From NCBI GenBank assembly GCA_019637075.1, contig JAHBWI010000003.1, positions 496,001 to 560,000 of the forward strand: a stretch of DNA of 64,000 nt, written 5' to 3'. Made by a program: the position numbers and the translations under genes. Numbering within the stretch: position 1 is the first letter of the stretch; every line of letters begins with the position of its first letter. The notes under the pieces are model-generated. The model ran no database searches, had not been told where the DNA came from, and saw nothing but the letters and a program-made list of their open reading frames with translations. Shown here in pieces: positions 11,025 to 22,410 of this stretch. The DNA is from Nitrospiraceae bacterium. GTDB taxonomy: Bacteria > Nitrospirota > Nitrospiria > Nitrospirales > Nitrospiraceae.

Positions 11025-11897
11025 GTGAGCATTTTGGTCAATAAAAATACGCGAGTGGTTGTGCAAGGGATCACGGGAAAGGAAGGTTCCTTCCACGCGA
11101 CCCAATGCAAAGCGTATGGAACACGGGTAGTTGCCGGCGTGACGCCGGGCAAGGCTGGTCAAGAGGTCGAGGGGATTCCGGTCTTCAATACCGTGCGCGA
11201 CGCCGTGAAAAAGACGGAATGTGACACCTCACTGATCTTTGTGCCGCCTCCGTTCTGTGCGGACGCAATTTTGGAAGCTGCCGATGCCGGTGTCAAGCTC
11301 GTCATCTGCATCACTGAAGGCATTCCCGTCAATGATATGGTCAAGGTAAAGCGGGCGTTGCGAGGACGGGATGTCAGGCTCGTTGGCCCCAACTGTCCCG
11401 GTGTCATTACGGTCGATGAAGCCAAGATTGGAATTATGCCAGGTTTCATCCACAAGAAGGGAGTCGTCGGTGTCGTGTCCCGCAGTGGCACCCTCACGTA
11501 TGAAGCCGTGCATCAGCTGTCGACGCTCGGGCTTGGAGAGACTACGTGCGTTGGCATCGGCGGCGATCCGGTCAATGGTACCGGTTTTGTGGATGTGTTG
11601 CCGCTGTTTGAGAAGGATCCTGAGACGCAAGCTATCGTCATGATCGGCGAGATTGGCGGCGATGCGGAAGAAAAGGCAGCCGAGTTCATCAAGAAGCAAG
11701 TGAAGAAACCCGTGGTCAGCTTCATTGCGGGAATCACGGCACCTCCCGGTCGTCGGATGGGCCATGCAGGGGCCATCATCTCGGGTGGAAAGGGAACTGC
11801 CTCTGAGAAGATGAAGGCGCTTGAAGCTGCTGGCGTTCGCGTTGTGAAGAATCCTGCAGAAATCGGTCATGCCGTGAAGACGGCTTTGGGACGATAG
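11025..11897 (+). CDS. sucD: Succinyl-CoA synthetase (ADP-forming) alpha subunit
   Basis: 290 residues from a GTG at 11025. The GTG is preferred because [20 protein letters not shown] is the usual N-terminus and AGAAGAGGA lies just upstream. A TTG at 10974 would add 17 residues with no family counterpart. The CoA-binding Rossmann domain is N-terminal; the ligase domain carries [25 protein letters not shown] and [10 protein letters not shown] with the phosphorylated histidine. It pairs with SucC. This is the last gene of the operon and is followed 23 bp later by a clear terminator. Confidence 0.96.
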   Translation: MSILVNKNTRVVVQGITGKEGSFHATQCKAYGTRVVAGVTPGKAGQEVEGIPVFNTVRDAVKKTECDTSLIFVPPPFCADAILEAADAGVKLVICITEGIPVNDMVKVKRALRGRDVRLVGPNCPGVITVDEAKIGIMPGFIHKKGVVGVVSRSGTLTYEAVHQLSTLGLGETTCVGIGGDPVNGTGFVDVLPLFEKDPETQAIVMIGEIGGDAEEKAAEFIKKQVKKPVVSFIAGITAPPGRRMGHAGAIISGGKGTASEKMKALEAAGVRVVKNPAEIGHAVKTALGR

Positions 11898-11920
11898 AGC
11901 TCTTGTAGGACAACATCTGG

Positions 11921-11960
11921 ACGGGGGCGTCGGGAGTTCCGGCGTCCCCGTTCTATTTTT
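11921..11960 (+). terminator. Rho-independent terminator of the reductive TCA operon
   Basis: A 13-bp stem (ACGGGGGCGTCGG with CCGGCGTCCCCGT, two G-U wobbles) with loop GAGTT, followed by TCTATTTTT. It lies 23 bp after sucD and gives the operon a defined 3' end. Confidence 0.88.
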
Positions 11961-12034
11961 GTGGTTGAGTTTCCCATATTGCTTCGGCATGCTGCTGACG
12001 CTGATTGTGAACACGTACCATCGTGGAGGAAACT

Positions 12035-12889
12035 ATGAAGATGCGGGTTGGAGGCATGCTGCTGGCGATAGCATTCTGGATTTGCGAGGCCGTAGCTGCC
12101 GATCGCGGCACGACCCTGACGTGGCACGGACATGCCGCGTTTGAGGTGACCACGCCCAAGGGGGCGATCATTCTGATCGATCCTTGGCTGCAGAACCCGG
12201 TCAATCCACTGGTGAAGGACAAACAGAATCCGATCGAGCACATTGAGAAGGCCGATTACATTCTGATCACCCACGGGCATTTCGACCATGTCGGCGATGC
12301 CGTGGCAATTGCGAAGAAAACTGGGGCAAAACTCGTGGCCAATTTCGAGTTGGCCTCGACTCTGGCCAAGCTGCACGGATACCCTAAGGAGCAGATCGGA
12401 TTCCCCACCTTCATGAATCCGGGTGGAGAGATCCGCATCGCTGCTGGAGAAGTTCTTGTTGCGATGACGCCGGCCTTCCACTCCAGTGGGCTAGGCAATC
12501 CCTTCGCCAAGGAGCAAGAGTCGGATTTTGTATACGGCGGCAATCCTGCGGGATTTGTGTTGAAGATCCAGCATGGCCCGACCCTCTACCATTCCGGGGA
12601 TACAGCCTATTTCAAAGACATGGAAGTGATCGGCGAGCAGTATGGGCCCGACATTGCTCTGCTGAATATCGGGGGGCACTTTGGCATGGAAGCGAATATG
12701 GCAGCTAAGGCGGCGGCCAGCGTCAAAGCCAAGTATGCGATTCCGCACCATTTCGGCACCTTTCCGGTGCTCACACAGGATGCCGACGGCTTCGGCGATG
12801 CAGTGAGGAGTCTGGGGATTGGATTCTTACCGATGCAGCCTGGTGACACTTTGGTGTTCGATGGGGAACAGCCTCGTGTGCCGCAATGA
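12035..12889 (+). CDS. Exported metallo-beta-lactamase-fold hydrolase (UPF0173-like)
   Basis: 284 residues starting at ATG 12035, with GGAGGA five bases upstream. Residues 1-22 look like a Sec signal peptide (basic MKMR, hydrophobic core, AVAA cleavage region). The rest is a metal-dependent hydrolase of the UPF0173 type: LTWHGHAAFEV, LIDPWLQNPV, the zinc-ligand motif THGHFDHVGDA, LYHSGDTAYF, and a late PHHFGTFPVL. UPF0173 proteins are usually cytoplasmic, about 225-245 residues, and of poorly defined function, so a periplasmic version is unusual. It stands alone, after the sucD terminator and before the radical SAM gene. The substrate cannot be named. Confidence 0.8.
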   Translation: MKMRVGGMLLAIAFWICEAVAADRGTTLTWHGHAAFEVTTPKGAIILIDPWLQNPVNPLVKDKQNPIEHIEKADYILITHGHFDHVGDAVAIAKKTGAKLVANFELASTLAKLHGYPKEQIGFPTFMNPGGEIRIAAGEVLVAMTPAFHSSGLGNPFAKEQESDFVYGGNPAGFVLKIQHGPTLYHSGDTAYFKDMEVIGEQYGPDIALLNIGGHFGMEANMAAKAAASVKAKYAIPHHFGTFPVLTQDADGFGDAVRSLGIGFLPMQPGDTLVFDGEQPRVPQ

Positions 12890-13022
12890 TAGTTAGCCGC
12901 GATTCTTTCCTTTCCCCTTCCGTATGAATCGTGATAGTCTGCAACACTGCGGGCTGCGTAGCGTCCCGTAAGGCTTGAGGTTTCACTCCGGTCAACCACT
13001 TTCCCGGGATAGGGACGCTGAC

Positions 13023-14657
13023 ATGCTAGTGTTTCTCATACACGTTCGCGATCCCCAGTTTTACGCCTTGCCTGCCAAGACTCGGGCCAAGAACGGCCGT
13101 ATTCGAGTCATGGGATTTCCGCCGATCGGCATCATGTCACTGTCCGCCGTGCTCAAGCAGGCGGGCCATGAGTGTGTGATGTTCGATCAAGCCAACCCGG
13201 AAACTCCCAACGACTTCATCATCGAACAGATCAAAAAGCGGAAGCCGGCCCTTGTCGGCCTGAGTTTCCTAAGTACGACGAGCTATCCCTACGCCAAGAT
13301 CTTAGCCAGGCAGATTCGAGCCGCGGATGCGCAGGTCAAGTTGGCATTTGGGGGCGTGTTTGCCAGCCTGAATGCGGGTTTGGTCAAGCTGCAGTGTCCT
13401 GAAGTAGATTTCGTTTGTCGTGGCGATGGCGAGCAGCTTCTGTTGGACCTGCTCAAGAACATGGACGATCCCAGTGGTGTCGGAGGGGTGACTTGGGCAC
13501 AGGATGGCCGAGTGGTGAACAATCCCAATCGTCCTGTGGAGCGCCACCTCGATCAGTGGGCATTTCCCGATCGGGAAAGTCTCGAATTGGATTTCGTGGA
13601 ATCGATGCCGCTGGATGTGCCGGCGGTTCTTTCCATGGAACGGTTCACCACCATGCAGACTTCAAGGGGTTGTCCCTGGCCCTGTGTGTTCTGTGATATC
13701 CCGATTTTTAATGAAGGGAAGTGGCGAGCCAGAAGTGCCGATCACGTGGTGGCGGAGCTCAAGCATCTTGAGGCCAACGGCTACGGGTCGGTCTATTTCG
13801 TCGACGACCATTTCCTGCTTCAACCGAAGCGCATCGAAGCGATCTGCAAAGGCATCATTGAGGCAAAGCTCTCGATTCAGTGGGGAATCGAAGGACGGGT
13901 GGACTCGGTCGCGCAACACTTGTTCCCCATTATGGCGCAGGCGCACTGTCGGACGGTGATGTTTGGAATCGAAAGCGGGAGTCAGAAGATTCTGGACCGA
14001 CTGCAAAAAGAGCAAACGCTGGAGGAAGTCGAGACCGCCGCCAAAAATGCGAAGAAGGCGGGGATCGAAATCGTCCACGGTTTCTTCACGGTTGGAAATC
14101 CTGATGAAACCGTCGAGGATATGGAGAAGACGTTCGATTTTGCCTCACGACTACCGTTGGATACGTTCGGCTTCAATCGGCTCTGTGTCTACCGGGGCAC
14201 GCCTTTGTGGCAGGAATATGTCAAGCGTGGCTTGGTGAGTGACGCCAAGGATTGGTACAAGTACTTCAAATGTTCCGAGATCGATCCTACGTGCCTTCCT
14301 GGAGAAGTGATCAATCGAGTCCGCCAGGAAGGGTTGAAGAAGCTGTTTCTCTACAAGTTGACCCGGTATCCCATTCAAACCTTCAAATTGCTCCGCCGGT
14401 TCCTCCGTTACATGCCGTTCCGGGATGTCGCCTATCTCATTATGAAGCCCTTTCTCGGACAAAAGAAGGGTGCGACCAAAGCAGAGGTCCTCTCTCGTGC
14501 GGTTGAGCACGCGGAAATGAAAGATGCTGCAGCTCAGCTCACCCAATTGAGCGACGAACTGCTGCATAATGTGATGGAAGAGTCGAGAGCGGAGCGGCTG
14601 CGCATTCAAAAAGAAGCTGAGACTACCCGCGAGTTGCCCGTGCTGCCCTCCCGTTAA
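13023..14657 (+). CDS. B12-binding-domain radical SAM protein, function unknown (BchE/HpnJ-like class)
   Basis: 544 residues from ATG 13023, chosen because the conserved N-terminal strand MLVFLIHVRDP starts there and AGGGA lies upstream. Residues 1-175 form a B12-binding-like Rossmann domain (GIMSLSAVLKQAGHECVMFD, FVCRGDGEQLLLDLL). It lacks an obvious DxHxxG cobalamin motif, so actual cobalamin binding is uncertain. The radical SAM core follows: TSRGCPWPCVFCD gives CxxxCxxC for the [4Fe-4S] cluster near residue 217, then FVDDHFL, MFGIESGSQ and GFFTVGNPDET. The C-terminal about 100 residues are basic and then helical and charged. The family includes methylases and cyclases of lipids, bacteriochlorophyll and hopanoids. 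It sits next to metK and ahcY, which would supply SAM and remove SAH, but no substrate can be inferred. Confidence 0.82.
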   Translation: MLVFLIHVRDPQFYALPAKTRAKNGRIRVMGFPPIGIMSLSAVLKQAGHECVMFDQANPETPNDFIIEQIKKRKPALVGLSFLSTTSYPYAKILARQIRAADAQVKLAFGGVFASLNAGLVKLQCPEVDFVCRGDGEQLLLDLLKNMDDPSGVGGVTWAQDGRVVNNPNRPVERHLDQWAFPDRESLELDFVESMPLDVPAVLSMERFTTMQTSRGCPWPCVFCDIPIFNEGKWRARSADHVVAELKHLEANGYGSVYFVDDHFLLQPKRIEAICKGIIEAKLSIQWGIEGRVDSVAQHLFPIMAQAHCRTVMFGIESGSQKILDRLQKEQTLEEVETAAKNAKKAGIEIVHGFFTVGNPDETVEDMEKTFDFASRLPLDTFGFNRLCVYRGTPLWQEYVKRGLVSDAKDWYKYFKCSEIDPTCLPGEVINRVRQEGLKKLFLYKLTRYPIQTFKLLRRFLRYMPFRDVAYLIMKPFLGQKKGATKAEVLSRAVEHAEMKDAAAQLTQLSDELLHNVMEESRAERLRIQKEAETTRELPVLPSR

Positions 14658-14882
14658 GCTCTGGTCACTCAGAGCGAATCATGCACTGACTTGCCTGCGA
14701 AGCCGATATCCTGTCTGACACTCACCTCAGTCCAGCGTAGGTAGCCTGCGGTGGGGTGCTCCTGGACTATGCTGAATGGTCTATTCGACCGCGGCGTGCA
14801 ATGGTTCCACAACGCTGGGAAACCAAAGGATGGGCGGGATGGATCAGGGATGATGCCGGACCGAAGGGTGAGAAGCTTGAGG

Positions 14883-14916
14883 GGAAAACCGAGGAGCCTG
14901 CTTGCGCAGGCTCCTC
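14883..14916 (-). terminator. Terminator-like hairpin downstream of ahcY
   Basis: GAGGAGCCTGC, loop of 4, GCAGGCTCCTC: a perfect 11-bp stem at 14891-14916. Read on the - strand it starts about 10 bp after the ahcY stop and is followed by GGTTTTCCCC, a short U-tract. It lies between the convergent radical SAM and ahcY genes and may also act on the + transcript. The rest of 14658-14890 shows no gene. Confidence 0.7.
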
Positions 14917-14925
14917 CTGATGCGG

Positions 14926-17440
<2,515 letters not shown>

Positions 17441-17559
17441 TGTGCCCCCTGGAAAGTGTGGTGATCTGCGATCTGCGGCGCGGTGAGGAGCCCGAATTGC
17501 ACGGGATGTTGAGCTAGGCTAGCCTCGGCTATTGCTCGATTGCCGCGAAAACTATTGCG

Positions 17560-17588
17560 ATATTAGCGGACCTGCCCTTATTTGTCCA
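17560..17588 (-). promoter_or_regulatory. Sigma70-type promoter for metK
   Basis: On the - strand TGGACA (17588-17583), 17-bp spacer, TAATAT (17565-17560). Predicted start near 17553, leaving a leader of about 113 nt. Confidence 0.7.
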
Positions 17589-17635
17589 CCTATTCAAAGG
17601 TAGGAAAACCAGTGTCGCGAGGGCCTATGCGTTGC

Positions 17636-17665
17636 TTGACAGCCGTTTGATTCGACTTGTAGGAT
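17636..17665 (+). promoter_or_regulatory. Candidate promoter for the cytochrome c maturation genes
   Basis: TTGACA at 17636-17641, 18-bp spacer, TAGGAT at 17660-17665. The -35 is perfect and the -10 matches four of six. Confidence 0.5.
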
Positions 17666-17832
17666 ATCTTACATTTCGCGTATTTGGAGCACTTTTCGAC
17701 AAACACTCTGCCTTGGCCTCTCCATCCTGATGAATCCGGCCCCCAGTCGGCGCAGGATCCTACGTGCGACTCCATACTATTCGTGGATGGAGGTTGTGCT
17801 ATGGCCAGTTGCAGGAGATAGGCGCACGTTTC

Positions 17833-19296
17833 ATGAGCAGTAAATCGGACGCTGTGACCGGGCCAGAATCCTCCCGTCCCTCCACCTCGGGTTTGGGGTG
17901 GGACGAGTTTTCCCGTGAGATTGTGGATTTTTTCGCCTCAATCAAGCTGGCGATGTTCCTTTTTATCGTCTTGGCCATGACCGCGACGATCGGGACCGTC
18001 ATTCAGCAAGGTGAGCGGGCGGAAACGTATGTTCAAGAGTATGGGGAGGATGCATATCGCTGGTTTCTTCGATTGGGATTGACGGATGTCTACCATACGT
18101 GGTGGTTTACGGGCCTGCTCGGGCTCCTGTGCGTCAATTCCCTGACCTGCTTTTATAAGCGATTCCCTTCCGTCTGGCGGTCAATGCGCCACGACAAAGT
18201 GAGTGTTTCTCTCCCCTTCATCCAAGGACTCAAGCACCAGTCGTCGATTCCCGTCGCCCAATCGAAGGAGTCGGCCGCTGAATTGCTGATCAAGCTGTTT
18301 GCCGAGAAAGGATACCGGGTCTTGGCCAAAAGCGATCCCGGCGAGATCACGGTATATGCCACCAAGGGCATCATGGGGCGAGTGGGGGCACACGTCGCCC
18401 ACCTGAGTGCGACTGTGATTGTATTGGGTGGATTGATTGGGAGCTACTATGGCTTTCAGGAATTTGGTGTCTGTCTGGAAGGCCAGACCTACCATATTCC
18501 CAGGGGAAATTTTGACCTGAAGATCGACAAATTCTGGATCGACTACCATGAAAACGGCTCGGTGAAATCCTACAATAGTACCCTCACTGTCGTGGATCAG
18601 GGCGTTCCCACGGTCACCAAGACAATTACCGTGAATGATCCGCTGGTGTACAAGGGGATTTGGTTCTATCAGTCCAGCTATGGGGATGCGTGGGATCAGA
18701 TCGAGGTCGCTCGCGTGAATATCAAGGACAAGGCGACCGACAAGATTCTCAAGACCGTAGACCTTGAGTGGAACAAGGAAAAGGCTATTGACGGGCTGCC
18801 ACTGAAGATGAAAATGACGGACTTCGTGGCAGATTTTGCCTTTAACTCAACGGAAAAGAAGGTGTATTCCAAAACGGCCGAGCATACTAACCCGGCCATT
18901 CGCTTAACCGTGGATGAGCGAAGTTCTGTTCAATCTACTCCGTGGGTGTTTTACCACTACCCCGACCTTTTCGAGATTAAGGACTCAAACTATCAATTTG
19001 AATTCATCGGCTATCAGCCGAAGAAGTTCACCGGTCTTCAAATCGCCAGGAATCCCGGTGTCAACATTGTCTGGATCGGGTGTACGATGTTGGTGGTCGG
19101 CATGACGCTGTCCTCGATCATTTACCACCGTCGTCTGTGGGCGAAGGTCGTCCCTGGTGAGACTGGTGTGACGATCCATGTCGGTGGGACGACCCACAAA
19201 AGCCAGATCGATTTTCAGAAGGAATTTAGAAAGCTTACCGAAAAGATTGGGGGAGTCCCCGTAGCCTCAAGAACCACGGCGCCTGGCGGCCGCTAA
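17833..19296 (+). CDS. resB: ResB/Ccs1-like cytochrome c maturation protein (system II)
   Basis: 487 residues from ATG 17833. Earlier GTG and TTG codons in frame would add 13-23 residues, so the start is uncertain; GGAGAT lies 14 bases upstream. Four membrane segments are visible: about residues 40-60 (KLAMFLFIVLAMTATIGTVI), 95-113 (WWFTGLLGLLCVNSLTCF), 195-215 (AHLSATVIVLGGLIGSYYGF) and 415-435 near the C-terminus. A large periplasmic domain lies between the third and fourth. ResB works with CcsA to hand haem to apocytochromes c at the periplasmic face. Next downstream are ccsA, two thioredoxin-like genes and ccdA, a full system II set. Nitrite-oxidising electron transport would need many c-type haems. 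Confidence 0.88.
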   Translation: MSSKSDAVTGPESSRPSTSGLGWDEFSREIVDFFASIKLAMFLFIVLAMTATIGTVIQQGERAETYVQEYGEDAYRWFLRLGLTDVYHTWWFTGLLGLLCVNSLTCFYKRFPSVWRSMRHDKVSVSLPFIQGLKHQSSIPVAQSKESAAELLIKLFAEKGYRVLAKSDPGEITVYATKGIMGRVGAHVAHLSATVIVLGGLIGSYYGFQEFGVCLEGQTYHIPRGNFDLKIDKFWIDYHENGSVKSYNSTLTVVDQGVPTVTKTITVNDPLVYKGIWFYQSSYGDAWDQIEVARVNIKDKATDKILKTVDLEWNKEKAIDGLPLKMKMTDFVADFAFNSTEKKVYSKTAEHTNPAIRLTVDERSSVQSTPWVFYHYPDLFEIKDSNYQFEFIGYQPKKFTGLQIARNPGVNIVWIGCTMLVVGMTLSSIIYHRRLWAKVVPGETGVTIHVGGTTHKSQIDFQKEFRKLTEKIGGVPVASRTTAPGGR

Positions 19297-19342
19297 GCAA
19301 GCCCTCAGCCAGGCATCGGTTAACGATAGACGGAGGTCCGTT

Positions 19343-20257
19343 ATGATGCGCTCGCTGTTTTTGTTCGACATGACCTTCTGGCTCTACCTGGCCGCGCTCG
19401 GCCTCTATATCGCCTACTTGTTCGCTCGGCGTCCGACGATGGAGTTGGCTCCTGCTGGGCTTCCGATCGACAGCCCGGAGGAGCGGGACGGTGCCTGGGC
19501 CACCCAGCTCGGGCAGGTGGCGACGCTGGTCACAGTGTTCGGTTGGATGCTGAATACCATGGCATTGACGACCCGTGCATTCGAGCGAATGCAGCATTCT
19601 GGAACTTTTGCACCGTGGTCGAATCAATTCGAAGCGATGGCCTACGTTTCCTGGGCCATCATCCTCGGGTATGTCCTGTTGGAGTTTCGTTATAAGATCA
19701 AGGCCATCGGCGCGTTCGTCGTGGGGATTGGCTTTATCGCAATGGGGGCAGCCTCATTGCTACCATACCGGTATCAGACGGCCGAACCGCTGGTTCCGGC
19801 GCTGAACAGCTACTGGATCTATATCCACGTGTCTGTGACGCTCACGAGCTATGCGGCCTTTGCCATGGCAGGGGGGTTGGGTGTGATGTATCTCTTCAAA
19901 GAGCGTGCGATCACCCGAGACAGCAAGTCCCGCGTGTATGAAGCCTTCCCGGACCTCGAAACGATCGATGAACTTGGGTATAAGGCCATCATGATCGGGT
20001 TTCCCTTGCTCGCGTTTGGAATCATCCTCGGAGCCATGTGGGCCAACTATGCATGGGGTGGGTACTGGAGTTGGGATCCGAAAGAAACCTGGTCGCTCAT
20101 CGTCTGGTTGATTTACGGCGCCTATATTCATGCTCGGATGACGCGGGGATGGGAAGGGCATCGGGCTGCTATTTATGCGATCTTCGGCTTCCTGATGGTG
20201 ATCTTTTGCTTCTGGGGAGTGAATTTTCTGCTATCAGGGCTCCACGCCTACGCCTAA
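19343..20257 (+). CDS. ccsA: CcsA/CcsB-like cytochrome c assembly protein with WWD-type motif
   Basis: 304 residues, about eight membrane segments, and the tryptophan-rich haem-handling motif WGGYWSWDPKETWSL near residue 235. It is the partner of ResB in the system II haem lyase complex. Conserved histidines are visible before and after the motif (YIHVSVT, YIHARM). It starts 46 bp after resB with GGAGG upstream of the ATG. Its length is near the usual 300-390 residues. The gene name follows the plastid/Bordetella system II nomenclature; some sources call it resC or ccsB. Confidence 0.9.
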   Translation: MMRSLFLFDMTFWLYLAALGLYIAYLFARRPTMELAPAGLPIDSPEERDGAWATQLGQVATLVTVFGWMLNTMALTTRAFERMQHSGTFAPWSNQFEAMAYVSWAIILGYVLLEFRYKIKAIGAFVVGIGFIAMGAASLLPYRYQTAEPLVPALNSYWIYIHVSVTLTSYAAFAMAGGLGVMYLFKERAITRDSKSRVYEAFPDLETIDELGYKAIMIGFPLLAFGIILGAMWANYAWGGYWSWDPKETWSLIVWLIYGAYIHARMTRGWEGHRAAIYAIFGFLMVIFCFWGVNFLLSGLHAYA

Positions 20258-20338
20258 AAGCGAGGCGCGCTTCAGTCCTGCACGCGGCGGACGGCGCGGA
20301 GGACTGTGCCGATCGAGGAATGGAGATTCAATAGGCGT

Positions 20339-20962
20339 ATGACGGAGCAGACTTCGAACGCGACAACGGCCGGCCACGGGCCAAGCGGCTCGTCCAAAGT
20401 CGTGGTTCTTCTGATAGCGGTGGTAATTTTGGCCACGATGTTTTTGGTCGTCTGGTTCCAAAGTTCGAAATACGAACCATTGGTCGTAGGGAAGGAAGCG
20501 CCGGATTTTCTTCTGACGGATCTCAATGACAAGCCCTATCGGCTCAGCGATTTCCGCGGTAAGGTAGTCTTCCTCAATTTTTGGGCGACTTGGTGCAAGC
20601 CCTGCAAAGAGGAGATGCCGTCGATGGAAATTCTCTACAAGAATTTCGAGAAGGACGGGCTGGTCATTCTGGCGGTGAGCATCGATCGGGTGACGACCAC
20701 CAAAGACATTTCCCCTTTTGTGAAGGCGCTCAACCTTTCGTTCCCGGTCCTGGTAGATTCCTGGGGTAAGACGGACAAGCCTTACAAGCGAATGGGAGTT
20801 CCTGAAACCTTCCTGGTGGACCAACAGGGGATTGTCAGGGAGATCATCATCGGTCCGCGGGATTGGACGCGACTCGACAGTCTGAAGGTCCTGACCCAAT
20901 TGCTCAAGCCAGGAGAAAAGGCCGCAGGGCTCACGCCTCCCTCCGTTCAACCAGGCTCGTAG
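20339..20962 (+). CDS. resA: Membrane-anchored TlpA/ResA-like thiol-disulfide oxidoreductase
   Basis: 207 residues from ATG 20339; a GTG at 20306 with GGAGG nearby is a possible longer start. An N-terminal membrane anchor lies at about residues 22-40 (VVVLLIAVVILATMFLVVWF), then a periplasmic thioredoxin fold of the AhpC/TSA-TlpA type. The active site is WATWCKPCKEEMP, and a cis-Pro region GVPETFLVD follows. ResA-type proteins keep the CxxCH cysteines of apocytochromes c reduced, taking electrons from CcdA. It lies between ccsA and a second TlpA-like gene and is likely co-transcribed with them. Confidence 0.86.
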   Translation: MTEQTSNATTAGHGPSGSSKVVVLLIAVVILATMFLVVWFQSSKYEPLVVGKEAPDFLLTDLNDKPYRLSDFRGKVVFLNFWATWCKPCKEEMPSMEILYKNFEKDGLVILAVSIDRVTTTKDISPFVKALNLSFPVLVDSWGKTDKPYKRMGVPETFLVDQQGIVREIIIGPRDWTRLDSLKVLTQLLKPGEKAAGLTPPSVQPGS

Positions 20963-20965
20963 GCA

Positions 20966-21535
20966 ATGTCCATGACACGCATGGTCTTGTTTTGTTCGCT
21001 ATGTCTGATCGCTCTCCTCGCCGGTGTATGGCGCGAGGCTGTGATCGCCGGACCGGTCATGGGATCGGGAGCCCTGCCGGTAGCGGAGTCCGTTCCACAG
21101 ATCGACGAAGAGGCGCCGAATTTCTTGTTGAAGGATTCGGAAGGCTTTAACGTGACCCTGGATCAGTTCCGGGGAAAAGTCGTTCTGTTGAATTTTTGGG
21201 CGACCTGGTGCGGGCCCTGCAAAATCGAGATGCCGGCCATGGAACGCCTATATCGTTCCTTCAGCCGAAAAGAGTTTGAGATTCTTGCGGTGTCAACCGA
21301 TGCGCAAGGCGCAGCCGTCACGCGACCGTTTCAACAGGAAGTCGGCTTCACGTTTCCGATCCTGCATGATTCCGACTTTCGCATCGGTCTTCGCTACGGG
21401 GCCCGCCAACTCCCCATGACGTTCCTCATCGACAAGAAGGGGATCATCCGCAAACGCATTCCCGGTGCCCGTGACTGGAGTGCCCCCGAGGGGCGTCGGC
21501 TTGTCGAGTCGTTACTGCGAGAGACCGCGTCATGA
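20966..21535 (+). CDS. Second TlpA-like thioredoxin, signal-peptide type
   Basis: 189 residues. Residues 1-28 look like a signal peptide or uncleaved anchor (MVLFCSLCLIALLAGVW). The thioredoxin fold has active site WATWCGPCKIEMP near residue 78 and cis-Pro segment QLPMTFLIDKKG. It starts three bases after the previous gene and its stop overlaps the ccdA start by ATGA, so translation is coupled. It is a paralogue of the preceding gene with CGPC instead of CKPC. Which of the two is the CcdA-driven apocytochrome reductase cannot be told. Confidence 0.84.
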   Translation: MSMTRMVLFCSLCLIALLAGVWREAVIAGPVMGSGALPVAESVPQIDEEAPNFLLKDSEGFNVTLDQFRGKVVLLNFWATWCGPCKIEMPAMERLYRSFSRKEFEILAVSTDAQGAAVTRPFQQEVGFTFPILHDSDFRIGLRYGARQLPMTFLIDKKGIIRKRIPGARDWSAPEGRRLVESLLRETAS

Positions 21536-22278
21536 CCGATGCCATGCCTTCGATATCATTGGTCGCCGCCTTCTCGGCCGGACTGCTTTCGTTTGTGTCT
21601 CCCTGCGTACTGCCGCTGGTGCCCTCCTATATTTCCTACATTACGGGTTTGTCGGTCGAACAGTTGACCGATGTCTCCGAACGCAGTCGGTTCCGGAAGG
21701 CCATCATCCTAAACTCGTTGTTATTCATTGCCGGGTTCTCCACCGTGTTCGTGGCATTCGGCGCGTCGGCGAGCTTGCTGGGACAAGCACTGATTACGTA
21801 CCAGGATCACCTCCGTCGAATTGGCGGCATAGTCGTTGTAGTCTTCGGCCTCTATCTGCTCGGGATCCTGAACCTGAATTTTCTCAAGATGGAACATCGG
21901 TATCAGTTCAGGAATCGACCAGCCGGGTTCTTGGGGTCTTTCTTGATCGGGATCGCGTTCGCTGCAGGGTGGACGCCTTGTGTGGGGCCGGTGTTGGGCA
22001 CCATTCTTCTCTATGCCAGCACGACAGAGTCTCTCCTGAGCGGAGTGGTGTTGTTGACGGCGTATTCGCTTGGATTGGCGCTGCCATTGTTTCTCACAGC
22101 GCTCGGTGTGGACCGATTCCTCAGCTACTTCAAGGAAGTGAGGGCCTATTTGTGGGGGGTTTCGACGGTGAGCGGCGTGTTGTTGATCGTGGTGGGTGTC
22201 ATGATCTACGCCAACTCCCTGACAACCATCACCAGTTTCCTCGAACGGTACGGCATCGGATGGTACCTGGGGCAATAA
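21532..22278 (+). CDS. ccdA: CcdA-type cytochrome c biogenesis transmembrane protein
   Basis: 248 residues, six predicted membrane segments. The paired redox cysteines are in SPCVLPLVPSY near residue 25 and GWTPCVGPVLG near residue 148, both with the family prolines. It passes electrons from cytoplasmic thioredoxin to periplasmic thioredoxin-like proteins such as the two encoded just upstream. The ATG overlaps the stop of the preceding gene (ATGA). It closes the cytochrome c maturation operon. A short 6-bp inverted repeat (CCATTC/GAATGG) lies after it; no clear terminator is visible. Confidence 0.92.
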   Translation: MTDAMPSISLVAAFSAGLLSFVSPCVLPLVPSYISYITGLSVEQLTDVSERSRFRKAIILNSLLFIAGFSTVFVAFGASASLLGQALITYQDHLRRIGGIVVVVFGLYLLGILNLNFLKMEHRYQFRNRPAGFLGSFLIGIAFAAGWTPCVGPVLGTILLYASTTESLLSGVVLLTAYSLGLALPLFLTALGVDRFLSYFKEVRAYLWGVSTVSGVLLIVVGVMIYANSLTTITSFLERYGIGWYLGQ

Positions 22279-22410
22279 AGAGCCCATTCATGTATTGAGA
22301 AGAATGGAATTGCGACTCGCCCTTTGACCAGTCTGGCTCCTCGAGGCTTCATTCGAACCAACCGGTCTTCTCGGTTCTGCGGTTTCCTCATCGCGGACAT
22401 TCATATCAAC

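Larger units (their letters stand above)
17441..17832. other. Intergenic region between divergent metK and resB
   Basis: About 390 bp without a convincing gene. It holds the metK promoter on - (17560-17588) and a candidate resB promoter on + (17636-17665). The metK leader contains the palindrome AGGCTAGCCT at 17516-17525 and a tandem GATCTGC repeat at 17463-17476. I looked for SAM or SAH riboswitch cores in this leader and did not recognise one. Confidence 0.6.

Noticed and set aside
13023-14657. Identification of the radical SAM gene as hopanoid C-2 methylase HpnP
   Set aside because: The cysteine motif and class fit broadly, but specific HpnP sequence features are not recognisable and it is 20 kb from shc. 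Left as function unknown.
17441-17553. Possible SAM riboswitch in the metK leader, or SAH riboswitch before ahcY
   Set aside because: The leader of about 113 nt and the 54-nt ahcY leader contain no core I can match to SAM-I, SAM-II, SAM/SAH or SAH classes. A covariance-model scan (Infernal with Rfam) would settle it.
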